Assembly (NCBI RefSeq): GCF_040689395.1 | Contig: NZ_JBFAZX010000036.1 | Coordinates: 1 to 64,000, forward strand | Direction: 5' to 3' | Origin: Dactylosporangium sp040689395 | Lineage (GTDB): Bacteria; Actinomycetota; Actinomycetes; Mycobacteriales; Micromonosporaceae | DNA: 64,000 nt | Shown: positions 51,317 through 60,268 of the stretch, piece by piece | Position numbering within the stretch: position 1 is the stretch's first letter | Layout of the letters: each line of letters begins with the position of its first letter | Position numbers and translations under genes: made by a program | Notes under the pieces: model-generated | What the model saw: the letters and a program-made list of their open reading frames with translations, nothing else | What the model was told of the DNA's origin: nothing | The model's database searches: none

Positions 51317-53758
51317 TCACCAGCGGCGCAGTTCGTCGGCGGCGTCGGAGAGTTCCCGGCGCAGGCGCGGGTCCAGGTCCGTGCGGGCCAGCATGCCCTC
51401 CGCCAACCCCAGGGCCTGCCCGCTGTACAGCGGAAAAGCCAGCCGGACGACGTGCAGCGCCGCGAGCGGGTTGCGGCCCTCCAGCATCGCCGGGAGGTCG
51501 GCGAAGTAGCGCTGCACGTACTCGTCCGTCAGCGCCTCCTGGCCGGGCTGCCAGAACGCTCCCGCGTTCGCCACCGCGAGGCGCGGGCTCGGGGCGTGGA
51601 CGAGGGCCTGCCAGGCGCGGGCCTTCGCCTCCGCCGACGGGAGCGCGGCCCGGCACGCGGCCGCCCGCTCCACCCCCTTCGCGCTCGGGTCCAGGCGCTC
51701 CCCGGCGGCGATCTCCGCCTCGCCCGCGGCGCCGAGCGCGACCAGGCGCAACAGCAGCGACCAGCGCAGGTCCGCGTCGACGACGAGGCCGTCCGGGGCG
51801 CCGGGGCCGTCGAGCCAAGCCCGCAGCATCGGTACGTCGCCGGGGCCCGCGACGCTGACGAGCGCCCGGGCGGTCGCGAGCTGCCGGCCGGTGCCCGGCG
51901 CGGCACCGGCGAGCGCGCCCGCGCAGACCTCGGCGAGCGCGCCGAACGGGACGAGGCCGCGCCGCGCGAGGGCGTCGCGGGCGAAGGCGAGGACCTCGTC
52001 GAAGACTCCCTCCTGCCGCTCGGTGGGCAGCGCGGCCATCAGCAGCGCGAGGAACTCGGCGGCAGGCAGTTCGCCGTCGCGGACCGCGTCGATGACGCCG
52101 GTCCAGACCACCGCGCGGGCGAGCGGGTCGTCGAGGTCGGGCAGGACGGCCGGCAGGGCGGCGCGGCCGAAGGGGTCGAAGCGGATCTTGGCGTAGGTCT
52201 CGTCGCCGTCGTTGAGCAGCAGCACGGTGCCGGTCGGGGCGGCGGCCAGGCCCGGGATCGTCGCGTGCGTGCCGTCGATGGTGAACGGCACGCGCAGTAC
52301 CGAACCGTCCGAAGCGTAGGCGGAGACCGTGAGGCGGTGCGGTCGCAGCGGGCGCCCGGTCTGTTCCACCGTGAGGCCAGCGGGGCCGTCGGCGGCGCGC
52401 GTGGGCACCGGCCGCAGGGTGTTGACGCCGCTACTGCGCAGCCAGAGCTCGGCCCAGCCGGTGAGGTCGCGGCCGGCTGCGGCACCGAGCACCGCCAGCA
52501 GGTCGGTCAGGGAGGCGCTGCCGAAGCGGTACCGCCGGAAGAACTCCCGCAGCCCCGCGAGGAACGCGTCGTCGCCGACATGCACGGCGAGCTGGCGCAG
52601 CACGGCGGCGCCCTTGGCGTAGGAGATCCCGTCGAAGTTCTGCATCGCGACCGCGGTGTCGGCGACGCCGTCGGGGGCGACCGCGTGCGTCGAGGGGCGC
52701 TGGTCGGCGAGGTAGCCCCAGCGCTCCCGCCAGATCGCGAAGTCGGCGGCGGCGTGCGGGTGCAGGCCGGTCTCGGCCGCGACTCGCCAGCCCATGTACT
52801 CCGCGAACGCCTCGTTGAGCCAGACGTCGTCCCACCAGCGCAGCGTGACGAGGTCGCCGAACCACATGTGCGCCATCTCGTGGGCCATCACCACGAACCG
52901 GCGGTGCCGCTCGCTGTCGGTGGCCCGGGCGCGGAACAGGAACTCCTCCCGGTAGGTCACCAGCCCCGGGTTCTCGACGGCGCCGCCGGAGAACTCGGGG
53001 ACGAACGCCTGGTCGTACGCGCCGAACGGATACCGCACGCCGAAGAGCTCGTGGTAGCGGTCGAAGCTCGCCGCGGTCGCGCCGAACAGCTCACCGGCGT
53101 CGGCGTCGAGGTAGGGCGCCAGGCTGCGCCGGCACAGCAGGCCGAGCGGGATGCCGTCGTGCTCGCCCTCCAGCACGTGCCAGGGGCCGGCGACGAGGCT
53201 GAAGAGGTACGTCGACAGCGGCGGCGTGGCCTCGAACTCCCACCGCCCGCCTGTGCTGCCGGCCAGGCCCGTCCGCAGCGGTGCGTTGGCCCGCACCGTC
53301 CACCGCTGCGGCGCCAGCACGGTGAACGCGATCGGCGCCTTGAGGTCCGGCTGGTCGAAGCAGGCGAAGATCCGCTGCGCGTCGTCGAGGGGCGCCTGCC
53401 CGTACAGGTAGACCTCGCCGTCCTCGGGATCGACGAACCGGTGCAGCCCATCGCCGCTGCGCGAGTACGGCGCGACGAACTCGACCTCGAGCCGGTTCTC
53501 GCCCCGCAGGCCGGGGAGCGCCAACCGGTTGTCGTCGCGGCCGCCGCCGTCCAGTGCCGCCCCGTTGAGCTCGGCCTTGACGATCCGCCCGCCCCTGATC
53601 TCGGCGAACGTGCCCGCCCCGGGCTCGGCGCAGCCGAACTCGACGACGGTCCGGGACACGAACTCGTCGTCCCCGGTGAGATCCAGCTCGATGGTGTAGG
53701 AGTGCACGCGCAGCAGCCGCGCGCGACGGTCCGCCTCGGCACGGGTCAGACTCGGCAT
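51317..53758 (-). CDS. pepN: Aminopeptidase N (M1 family)
   Basis: An 813-residue zinc aminopeptidase that removes N-terminal residues from peptides. The exopeptidase motif is GGAVENPG (GAMEN equivalent) and the zinc site is HEMAHMWFGDLV followed 18 residues later by NEAFAEYMGW (near residues 300-325). A long C-terminal helical ERAP1-like domain follows. The ATG at 53758 starts MPSLTRAEADRRARLLRVHS, the usual actinobacterial PepN N-terminus. Confidence 0.96.
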   Translation of the reverse strand: MPSLTRAEADRRARLLRVHSYTIELDLTGDDEFVSRTVVEFGCAEPGAGTFAEIRGGRIVKAELNGAALDGGGRDDNRLALPGLRGENRLEVEFVAPYSRSGDGLHRFVDPEDGEVYLYGQAPLDDAQRIFACFDQPDLKAPIAFTVLAPQRWTVRANAPLRTGLAGSTGGRWEFEATPPLSTYLFSLVAGPWHVLEGEHDGIPLGLLCRRSLAPYLDADAGELFGATAASFDRYHELFGVRYPFGAYDQAFVPEFSGGAVENPGLVTYREEFLFRARATDSERHRRFVVMAHEMAHMWFGDLVTLRWWDDVWLNEAFAEYMGWRVAAETGLHPHAAADFAIWRERWGYLADQRPSTHAVAPDGVADTAVAMQNFDGISYAKGAAVLRQLAVHVGDDAFLAGLREFFRRYRFGSASLTDLLAVLGAAAGRDLTGWAELWLRSSGVNTLRPVPTRAADGPAGLTVEQTGRPLRPHRLTVSAYASDGSVLRVPFTIDGTHATIPGLAAAPTGTVLLLNDGDETYAKIRFDPFGRAALPAVLPDLDDPLARAVVWTGVIDAVRDGELPAAEFLALLMAALPTERQEGVFDEVLAFARDALARRGLVPFGALAEVCAGALAGAAPGTGRQLATARALVSVAGPGDVPMLRAWLDGPGAPDGLVVDADLRWSLLLRLVALGAAGEAEIAAGERLDPSAKGVERAAACRAALPSAEAKARAWQALVHAPSPRLAVANAGAFWQPGQEALTDEYVQRYFADLPAMLEGRNPLAALHVVRLAFPLYSGQALGLAEGMLARTDLDPRLRRELSDAADELRRW

Positions 53759-53877
53759 TGTCAGCACGCTACCCGCTCGAACCGTGCCCCTCGGAACGGC
53801 GTGCGGGACATTGTTCCCGGGCACTCGGGACGCGACAGCGGTGCGGCCCGGGTCGGACCGGCGGGATCGTACGGGGC

Positions 53878-54543
53878 ATGACCACTGCGATCATCACCAG
53901 AACCGGGCGCGCCTGGGCGTTCAGCGGAGCGCTCGGGGGCCTCGCCGGGCTAGCCGGGCTGATCATCGGCTCGAACCTCACCACCTCCGTCGGCGACAAG
54001 ATTCAGGACAACACGCTCGTCGTGGCCGAGATCGCCGGGCGGCGCGATTACGTGTGGCTCACCCAGGTCGTGTGCGCGATCGCCGCGTGCTGCCTGATCG
54101 TGTTCGCGGCCGGGCTGCGGCGGCACCTCGCGGCGCAGGAGCCGGCCGGCAGCCTGGTCCCGGGCGTCGCCGCGGGCGGGCTGGGGCTCGTCGCCGTCGC
54201 GCTGCTCGTCGGGGGCGGCATCTGCACGGAGTTGTACTGGGCGCTCGGCGAGCCGCAGCGCTGGGACCCCGACACGATCGCCACGCTCGTCGAGGTCTAC
54301 AACACGATCTCCTGGCTATGGCTGGGGGCGGGGATCGCGGCGGCGGCGGTCGCCGTCGGCGGGTTCCGGCACGGGTCGGCGAGCCGGTGGCTGGCCGGGT
54401 TCAGCGCGCTCGTCGCGGTGCTAGTGCTGGCCACGCAGGCGTTCCCGGCGCAGTACGCCGCGCTGTTCCCCGGCGGCCTGTGGGTCCTCGTCGCGGGGAT
54501 CGCCTTCGCGTCGACCGGGCGCGGCCGGAACGCGGTCATCTAG
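53878..54543 (+). CDS. Multi-pass membrane protein
   Basis: A 221-residue protein with six or so hydrophobic segments (FSGALGGLAGLAGLIIG, VVCAIAACCLIVFAAGL, GGLGLVAVALLVGGGI, LWLGAGIAAAAVAVGGF, FSALVAVLVLATQAF, GGLWVLVAGIAFAS). No family is recognised. It lies directly upstream of the sensor-kinase gene and may be part of the same operon. Confidence 0.75.
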   Translation: MTTAIITRTGRAWAFSGALGGLAGLAGLIIGSNLTTSVGDKIQDNTLVVAEIAGRRDYVWLTQVVCAIAACCLIVFAAGLRRHLAAQEPAGSLVPGVAAGGLGLVAVALLVGGGICTELYWALGEPQRWDPDTIATLVEVYNTISWLWLGAGIAAAAVAVGGFRHGSASRWLAGFSALVAVLVLATQAFPAQYAALFPGGLWVLVAGIAFASTGRGRNAVI

Positions 54544-54553
54544 TGTGCGGGCG

Positions 54554-56524
54554 ATGAGGGCGTGGTCGTGGTGCGGCGCGAGCTCGGTCACGGCCGGCCT
54601 GGCCGTCGTGGCCGGCTGGCTCGCGCTGCGCAACGGCGCGCCCGTGGGCGAGGTCGCGTACCTGCCGCCGGTCGTGGCGTGCGCGGTGACCGGCGCGCTG
54701 CTGGCGAGCCGCCGGCCCGGCAACCCGGTCGGGCCGCTGCTGCTCGGCAGCGCGCTGTCCTTCGCCGTGCTGGAGTGCTGCGGGCAGGCCGCGGTCGCCG
54801 GCGTCGGCGCGCTCGCGTGGCCGCAGACGTGGCTGTGGGTACCGGCGAACCTCGGCCTCGCGCTGGTCCCGCTGTACTTCCCCGACGGGCGGCTGGCACC
54901 GCGGTGGCGCTGGCCGGTCCGTGCGCTGCTCGGGCTCGCCTCGCTGGCCGCGGTCACGGGTGCGCTGCGGCCGGGGACGAACGACCAGGTGCGGCCGCAG
55001 GCGCCGGCCAATCCGCTCGGCGTCGAGGCGTTCGCCGGGATCGCGCGCGTCGCCGAGAACGTGTTCACCGTCGGCGCCGGCCTCGCGTTCGTCGCCGGGG
55101 CGGTCACCGTGGCCGCGCACACCCGCGGGCTGGACGGCGTGCGACGGCAGCAGGCCCGGTGGCTCGCGTACGCGGCCGGCCTGGTCGCGCTCGTGGTGCT
55201 GGCGCGGCTGGCCACCGGGCTGCTCGACGCGCACCCTGACCGGGTGTGGCCGCCCGCGGACGCGCCGTGGGACGTGGCCGGCGGGCTGTCGATCGCGGTC
55301 GTCCCGGCGGGCATCGGCATCGCCGTGCTGCGGCACCGGCTCTTCGACATCGACCTGCTCATCAGCCGTACTGCGGCGTTCGCGGCCCTGACCGCGGCCG
55401 TGGCCGGCGCCTACCTGCTCGTCGTCGGCGTGCTCGGCGCCTCGTCGGTGCTCGCCGCCGTGGCCGCCGCGCTCGTCTTCGGCGCGCTGCGGCAGTGGGT
55501 GCAGCGGCGGGTCAACCTGCTCGTGTACGGCGAGCGAGACGCCCCGTACACCGTGCTGGCGCGCCTGGGCGAGCGCCTGGCGGCCGTCCCCGACCCGGGC
55601 GCGATCCTGGCCACGAGCACCGCCACGGTCCGGGAGGCGCTGCGACTGTCCTATGTGGGCATCGAGGTCGATGGCGGCCCGGTGTACGCGCTCGGCGCCC
55701 GCCCCGCCGAACCGGTCACGCTGCCGCTCGTCACCGGCGGTGAGCCCGTCGGCGCGCTGCTGCTCGGCCCGCGACCGGGCGAGGCGGCCCTCGGCCCCCG
55801 CGACCGGCGCCTGCTGGCCGACCTGGCCCGGCACATCGGCGTCGCGGTGCAGGCGGTGCGCTACTCCGCGGACCTGCAACGCTCCCGCGAGCGGCTCGTC
55901 ATGGCCCGCGAGGAGGAGCGCCGGCGGCTGCGCCGGGACCTGCACGACGGCCTCGGCCCGACGCTGGCCGGGCTGACGATGCGCGCCGAGGCGGCGCAGG
56001 AAGTCGGCGGCGACGCGGCCCGCCGGCTGCTCGAGGAGATCGTCGCCGACGCGCAGACCGCGGTCGCCGACGTACGGCGGCTCGTGGAGGGTCTGCGCCC
56101 GCCCGCGCTCGACACGCTCGGTCTGGTCGGGGCGCTCCGCGCGCACGTCGCGGGCTGGCCGGCGGCCGGCGGGCCCCGGGTCGGCCTCGACGCGCCCGAG
56201 TCGCTGTCCGGCCTGGCCGCGGCCGCGCTGCCGGCGGCGACGGAGGTGGCCGCGTACCGGATCGCGGTCGAGGCCCTCGCCAACGCCCGGCGGCACGCGG
56301 GGGCGACCGCGGTACGGCTGCGGCTGAGCCTCGACGACGGCTGGCTGAGCCTGACCGTGACCGACGACGGCCACGGCACGACGATCCCCGCGGGCGCGGG
56401 AGACGGGGTTGGCATGCACTCGATGCGCGAGCGGGCCGCCGAGCTCGGCGGCGACCTCACGGTCACGTCGTCGGCGGAGGGCACCACCGTGTCGGCCCGC
56501 CTGCCGCTGGGGGCCGGCCAATGA
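54554..56524 (+). CDS. NarL-system sensor histidine kinase (HisKA_3 type)
   Basis: A 656-residue sensor. The N-terminal half has about eight transmembrane segments, then a GAF-like region, a HisKA_3 dimerisation domain with the phospho-accepting histidine in EEERRRLRRDLHDGLGPTLA (about residue 465), and a HATPase domain (YRIAVEALANARRHAGATAV, DDGHGT, GVGMHSMRERAAELGG). The stop overlaps the start of the response regulator (ATGA). A GTG at 54545 is an alternative start. Stimulus unknown. Confidence 0.92.
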   Translation: MRAWSWCGASSVTAGLAVVAGWLALRNGAPVGEVAYLPPVVACAVTGALLASRRPGNPVGPLLLGSALSFAVLECCGQAAVAGVGALAWPQTWLWVPANLGLALVPLYFPDGRLAPRWRWPVRALLGLASLAAVTGALRPGTNDQVRPQAPANPLGVEAFAGIARVAENVFTVGAGLAFVAGAVTVAAHTRGLDGVRRQQARWLAYAAGLVALVVLARLATGLLDAHPDRVWPPADAPWDVAGGLSIAVVPAGIGIAVLRHRLFDIDLLISRTAAFAALTAAVAGAYLLVVGVLGASSVLAAVAAALVFGALRQWVQRRVNLLVYGERDAPYTVLARLGERLAAVPDPGAILATSTATVREALRLSYVGIEVDGGPVYALGARPAEPVTLPLVTGGEPVGALLLGPRPGEAALGPRDRRLLADLARHIGVAVQAVRYSADLQRSRERLVMAREEERRRLRRDLHDGLGPTLAGLTMRAEAAQEVGGDAARRLLEEIVADAQTAVADVRRLVEGLRPPALDTLGLVGALRAHVAGWPAAGGPRVGLDAPESLSGLAAAALPAATEVAAYRIAVEALANARRHAGATAVRLRLSLDDGWLSLTVTDDGHGTTIPAGAGDGVGMHSMRERAAELGGDLTVTSSAEGTTVSARLPLGAGQ

Positions 56525-57168
56525 GCGGGCCGATTCGCGTGCTGATCGTCGACGACCACGAGCACTTCCGGGCCGGGCTGCGGGCGCTGCTGGCCACGAG
56601 CGCCGAGGTCGAGGTCTGCGGCGAGGCGGCCAGCGGCGAGGAGGCGCTGGCCGCGCTCCCCCGGCTGCAGCCCGACGTGGTCCTGCTCGACCTGGTCATG
56701 CCCGGCATGGGCGGCATCGCCGCGATGGCGCGGATCGCGGCGGCCATGCCGCACGTGCGGGTCCTGGTGCTGAGCATGGCCGACGACGACGATTCGGTCT
56801 TCGCCGCCGTCCGCGCGGGCGCGCGCGGCTACGTGCTCAAGGGCGCCCGCCGGACGGAGATCATCCGCTCGATCCGGGTCGTCGCGGACGGCGAGGCCAT
56901 CTTCGGCCCGGCGATCGCGGGCCGGCTGATGGGGTACTTCGCCGGCCTGGACCGCACCGCCCCCGACCCGTTCCCTGAGCTCACCCAGCGCGAGCGGCAG
57001 GTCCTCGCGCTGATCGCCCGTCACCTGACCAACCCGCAGATCGCCGAGCGGCTGGGCGTGAGCCAGAAGACCGTCCGCAACCACGTGTCGAACGTCTTCA
57101 CGAAGCTGCAGGTCGCCGACCGCGCCCAGGCCATCGTCATCGCCCGCGACGCCGGTCTGAACGAATGA
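56521..57168 (+). CDS. NarL/FixJ-family response regulator
   Basis: A 215-residue regulator with receiver domain (RVLIVDDHEHFRAGL; phospho-acceptor Asp in VVLLDLVMPGMGG; Lys in GYVLKGA) and a LuxR-type HTH (LTQRERQVLALIARHLTNPQ, then LGVSQKTVRNHVSNVFTKL). It is the partner of the kinase upstream, with which it is co-translated. Confidence 0.95.
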   Translation: MSGPIRVLIVDDHEHFRAGLRALLATSAEVEVCGEAASGEEALAALPRLQPDVVLLDLVMPGMGGIAAMARIAAAMPHVRVLVLSMADDDDSVFAAVRAGARGYVLKGARRTEIIRSIRVVADGEAIFGPAIAGRLMGYFAGLDRTAPDPFPELTQRERQVLALIARHLTNPQIAERLGVSQKTVRNHVSNVFTKLQVADRAQAIVIARDAGLNE

Positions 57169-57802
57169 TCCGCTCGGCGACGCCCAGGTTGACGAGCCAG
57201 CCCGCCAGCAGGGCCACGGCGCGCCACGGGGTGTAGCGCGGGTCGGCCTCGTCCAGCGCGATGAACAGCGGCACGCTCGTCAGCGCCTGGGTGCCGGCGC
57301 CCATGCCGATCGCGTAGCCGCGCAGCATCCACGCGCGGTGTGCGCGCAAGTCGCGGCGGCGCGCGGCCAGGAAGCCCAGGACCAGGGCGGCGAACATGGC
57401 GGTGCCGAAGACGTACCGGAAGACGCTGAGCGCGGTGTCGTCGGTCGCCGGCAGCGGGTAGTACGCGGTCATCCACAGGCCCGAGGCGGCCACGGCCAGG
57501 CCGCACACCACCAGCACCCGGCCCGCCGCCCGGTGCCAGCGGCGGTGCCGGGCGCGCAGGCCCGGCGCGAGCTGAAACGCGCCGAGCACGGCGAAGGTCA
57601 CCGCGCCGACGATGTGGATGATCACGGGGACCGGCATGTCGACGAAGCGGGCGTTGCCGGGGGTGCGCTCGGCGCCGCCGGCGAGCTCGGCCACGCGCAG
57701 GCCGCCGGCCAGGGACGGGACGAAGGCCAGCAGGAGCAGGCCGGCGATGATGGGCCAGTCGCGGCGCCTGCGGCCGCGCTGCGGGGCGGTGACGGTCGTC
57801 AT
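57137..57802 (-). CDS. DUF2306 membrane protein
   Basis: A 221-residue protein with about seven transmembrane segments. The family pattern is VIIHIVGAVTFAVLGAFQLA with conserved histidines, RHRRWHRAAGRVLVVCG, and RAHRAWMLRGYAIGMGAGTQ. Conserved histidines suggest haem binding or cytochrome relationships, but function is unknown. Its end overlaps the end of the convergent response regulator by 32 nt. Confidence 0.88.
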   Translation of the reverse strand: MTTVTAPQRGRRRRDWPIIAGLLLLAFVPSLAGGLRVAELAGGAERTPGNARFVDMPVPVIIHIVGAVTFAVLGAFQLAPGLRARHRRWHRAAGRVLVVCGLAVAASGLWMTAYYPLPATDDTALSVFRYVFGTAMFAALVLGFLAARRRDLRAHRAWMLRGYAIGMGAGTQALTSVPLFIALDEADPRYTPWRAVALLAGWLVNLGVAERIIRSDRRRGR

Positions 57803-57873
57803 GAGCACCGATGGTGAGACCGGAACCGGCGCGGTTCATCGGAACTTGGGCCGCAGCCGGGCCGCACCAAAGT

Positions 57874-58536
57874 TCAGGAACCGGGTCGGACGCGATTCGT
57901 CTCGTACGCCCACATCGCGATCTCCACCCGGTTGCGCACGCCCAGCTTGAGCATCAGCGCGGTGACGTGGGTCTTGACCGTGCTCAGCGTGATGAACAGC
58001 TCGTCGGCGATCTCGTTGTTCGTCCGGCCCCGCGCCACCCGGGCCAGGACCTGCTCCTCGCGGTCGGTCAGGGGCTCGACCGGCTGGCGGGGCGGCGCGG
58101 ACGGGCCGGTGTCGGCGAACGCCCGCAACAGGCGGGTGGTGACGCTCGGCGCGATGAGCGCGTCGCCGTTCGCGGCGGCGTGCACGGCCTGGGCGAGCAG
58201 GGCGGGGCCCGCGTCCTTGAGCAGGAAGCCCCGCGCTCCGGCGCGCAGGGCGGCGTACACGTACTCGTCGAGATCGAACGTGGTGATGACCACGACGGCG
58301 ATCGGATCCGCGACGGCCGGGCCGGCCAGCTGCCTGGTCGCCTCCAGCCCGTCCATGCCGGGCATGCGTACGTCGACCAGGCACACGTCGGGGCGCAGGC
58401 GGCGGGCCAGCTCGACAGCGCGCCGCCCGTCGGCTGCCTCGCCGACCACCTCGATGCCGGGCTGCGCGTTGAGGATCATCGTCAGCCCGGTGCGGACGAT
58501 CTCCTGGTCATCCGCGACCAGCACCCGCACGGTCAC
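57874..58536 (-). CDS. Orphan NarL-family response regulator
   Basis: A 220-residue regulator: receiver VRVLVADDQEIVRTGLTMIL with phospho-acceptor in VCLVDVRMPGMDG and Lys in GFLLKDA, and HTH LTDREEQVLARVARGRTNNE then LSTVKTHVTALMLKLGV. No histidine kinase lies next to it. It overlaps the end of the upstream MFS exporter gene by 29 nt and precedes the DUF2306 gene on the same strand. Confidence 0.93.
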   Translation of the reverse strand: MTVRVLVADDQEIVRTGLTMILNAQPGIEVVGEAADGRRAVELARRLRPDVCLVDVRMPGMDGLEATRQLAGPAVADPIAVVVITTFDLDEYVYAALRAGARGFLLKDAGPALLAQAVHAAANGDALIAPSVTTRLLRAFADTGPSAPPRQPVEPLTDREEQVLARVARGRTNNEIADELFITLSTVKTHVTALMLKLGVRNRVEIAMWAYETNRVRPGS

Positions 58537-59905
58537 CGGCCAATGCTACGGGCGGGATGGCACCCCCAGATCCGCCGAAAGTACGACCGGCGACGAGGAC
58601 CCCGGCGAGCGCGGGGACGAGCGCGACGCCGAACGCGGCGAGATATGCCGCCGGGCCGGCATCGACGAGCGCGGCGAAGAGGGAGCCGCCGATCGCGAGC
58701 GCGACGGTGGTCAGCAGCGCGTCGGCGACCTGCAGCGCGGAGCTGTTCACGCCCTGCTCGGACGGGGCGGAGTAGCGCAGCACGAGCGCCGCCGTGGCCG
58801 GGGCGGCCAGGCCCATGCCGAAGCCGCCGAGGCACCAGCCGGCGACGACGACAGCCACCGGTACGCCCGCGAACGCCACAGACATCGCGGACAGCACACC
58901 GGCCGCGATGCCGGCCGCCCCGAGCCGCAGCCGGGCGGCGTCCGACAGCCGCTGCGCCTGCCGCGCCTGGACCCACGAGCCGGCCGACCAGAACAGCGCG
59001 CCGACGGTCACGGTGAGGCCGGCGAGCACGGGGCTCAGGCCGCGCTCGCGGGTGAGCATCAGCGGGATGAAGACGTCGGCCTGCACGAACGCGGCGCCGG
59101 CCAGGCCGCGCAGCAGCACCACGCTCGGCAGGCCGCGGGCGGCGGCGAGGCTGCCGGCCGGCAGCAGGCGCGCGCCGCACACGAGCGCGACGACGAGGCC
59201 GGCGGCGAGCACCGCCAGTCCCTGCGGCGAGAACCGCTGCCCGCCGAGGTACAGCAGGAGCACGCCGGCCGCGGTGCCGGCCGACAGCAAGAGCCGCTTG
59301 TTCGTCGAGGTTCTCGCGGCATGGGGCGCGCCGCCGCCGACCGTGCGCACGCGCGGCCAGATGAGCAGCATCGCCGGCGCCGCGGCGAGGACGACGAGCA
59401 GGAAGACCCAGCGCCACCCGACGTACTGCACGATGACGCCCGCCACGGCCGGCCCAGCGATCGCCGGCAGCACCCAGGCCGCGGCGAGCGCCGAGAACAC
59501 CCGGGCGTGGGAGTCCACGGGGTAGGCCCGTCCCACCACCACGAACAGCGCCACGTTGACGAGCCCGCCGCCGAAGCCCTGCACCAGCCGCCCGGCCACG
59601 AGCGCCCACATGTTCGGCGCCATCCCGGCGATCAGCAGCCCCAGGCAGAACAGCGCGACGCCGGCCGCCGCCGGGCGGCCCGGGCCGGCGCGGTCGCTCC
59701 ACGCTCCGGACAGGACCATCCCGACCACGCTGGTGGCCAGGGCGCCACCGAAGGCGAAGCCGTACAGGGACAGGGCGTCCCCGTGCGCGTCCAGGGCCCG
59801 GGACACGGCCGGCATGGCCGCGGTGACCGCCACCGCCTCGAAGGCCACGAGCGTGACCAGGGTCACCATGCCGACGGTGAGCGTGCGTCTGTCCTCGTTC
59901 TCCAC
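58508..59905 (-). CDS. MFS exporter (14-helix-like drug transporter)
   Basis: A 465-residue transporter with 12-14 helices; the N-terminal part has VTLVTLVAFEAVAVTAAMPA and VLSGAWSDRAGPGRPAA (A-motif), and VAGRLVQGFGGGLVNVALFV resembles motif C of antiporters. The start GTG 59905 coincides with the predicted transcription start of a MerR-type promoter, so the mRNA is probably leaderless. Likely an efflux pump for a toxic compound sensed by an unlinked MerR-family protein. Confidence 0.9.
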   Translation of the reverse strand: MENEDRRTLTVGMVTLVTLVAFEAVAVTAAMPAVSRALDAHGDALSLYGFAFGGALATSVVGMVLSGAWSDRAGPGRPAAAGVALFCLGLLIAGMAPNMWALVAGRLVQGFGGGLVNVALFVVVGRAYPVDSHARVFSALAAAWVLPAIAGPAVAGVIVQYVGWRWVFLLVVLAAAPAMLLIWPRVRTVGGGAPHAARTSTNKRLLLSAGTAAGVLLLYLGGQRFSPQGLAVLAAGLVVALVCGARLLPAGSLAAARGLPSVVLLRGLAGAAFVQADVFIPLMLTRERGLSPVLAGLTVTVGALFWSAGSWVQARQAQRLSDAARLRLGAAGIAAGVLSAMSVAFAGVPVAVVVAGWCLGGFGMGLAAPATAALVLRYSAPSEQGVNSSALQVADALLTTVALAIGGSLFAALVDAGPAAYLAAFGVALVPALAGVLVAGRTFGGSGGAIPPVALAGDRAGAGRG

Positions 59906-59911
59906 GACCGC

Positions 59912-59942
59912 AACATCGCACCTCAACAGGGCTTGAGGTCAA
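59912..59942 (-). promoter_or_regulatory. MerR/SoxR-type promoter of the MFS exporter
   Basis: On the minus strand TTGACC (59937-59942) and GATGTT (59912-59917) are 19 bp apart, and the spacer carries the perfect palindrome ACCTCAA-GCCCTG-TTGAGGT (59920-59939). This long-spacer arrangement is the hallmark of MerR-family activation, and ACCTCAAG/CTTGAGGT resembles SoxR-type boxes. Confidence 0.8.
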
Positions 59943-59946
59943 GGCG

Positions 59947-60091
59947 GCCCGGCTTCCGGTGGGACGCGCCTCTCGTGCATGCGCCGTTCGATCGTTTCGT
60001 CCCGGTGCGTCCCGACGGCCACACCGCGTGGACGGGCACCGAGGGAGACCTCACCGTCGCACTCCGCGCGCATCTGGACGCGGCTCGGTGA
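59947..60091 (+). pseudogene. C-terminal remnant of a FAD-dependent monooxygenase
   Basis: The plus strand reads GFRWDAPLVHAPFDRFVPVR then PDGHTAWTGTEGDLTVALRA before TGA. The VRPDGHxAW motif is the usual end of aromatic-ring hydroxylases. The preceding 400 or more residues are missing, replaced by the MFS promoter region. Confidence 0.6.
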
Positions 60092-60228
60092 TCCCGAACA
60101 CCTCGATCCGTCGATCCCTTGACATGGGAGCGTTCATCGATGTGTCATGCCGGTCACATAGCGGTTCTCGTTGGGTTGCCGCCGCCGCACAGACGACGCA
60201 CACGGGGACGACGGAACGCTTGCGAGAC

Positions 60229-60264
60229 GTGCCGGGCCCCGCGCCGCCACGGGGGGCCCGGCAC
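60229..60264 (-). terminator. Terminator of the multicopper oxidase gene
   Basis: Arms GTGCCGGGCCCCG and CGGGGGGCCCGGCAC pair with one or two bulged G residues around a 7-8-nt loop, 5 bases past the stop codon. Confidence 0.8.
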
Positions 60265-60268
60265 CCGC

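Noticed and set aside
54536..56521. A 661-codon minus-strand open frame opposite the sensor kinase
   Set aside because: Its composition (Arg, Gly, Ala, Pro) is that of a shadow frame; the plus strand encodes a complete histidine kinase.
58533..59942. A 469-codon alternative frame over the MFS exporter
   Set aside because: It is Arg-rich without hydrophobic periodicity; the other frame gives a full transporter.
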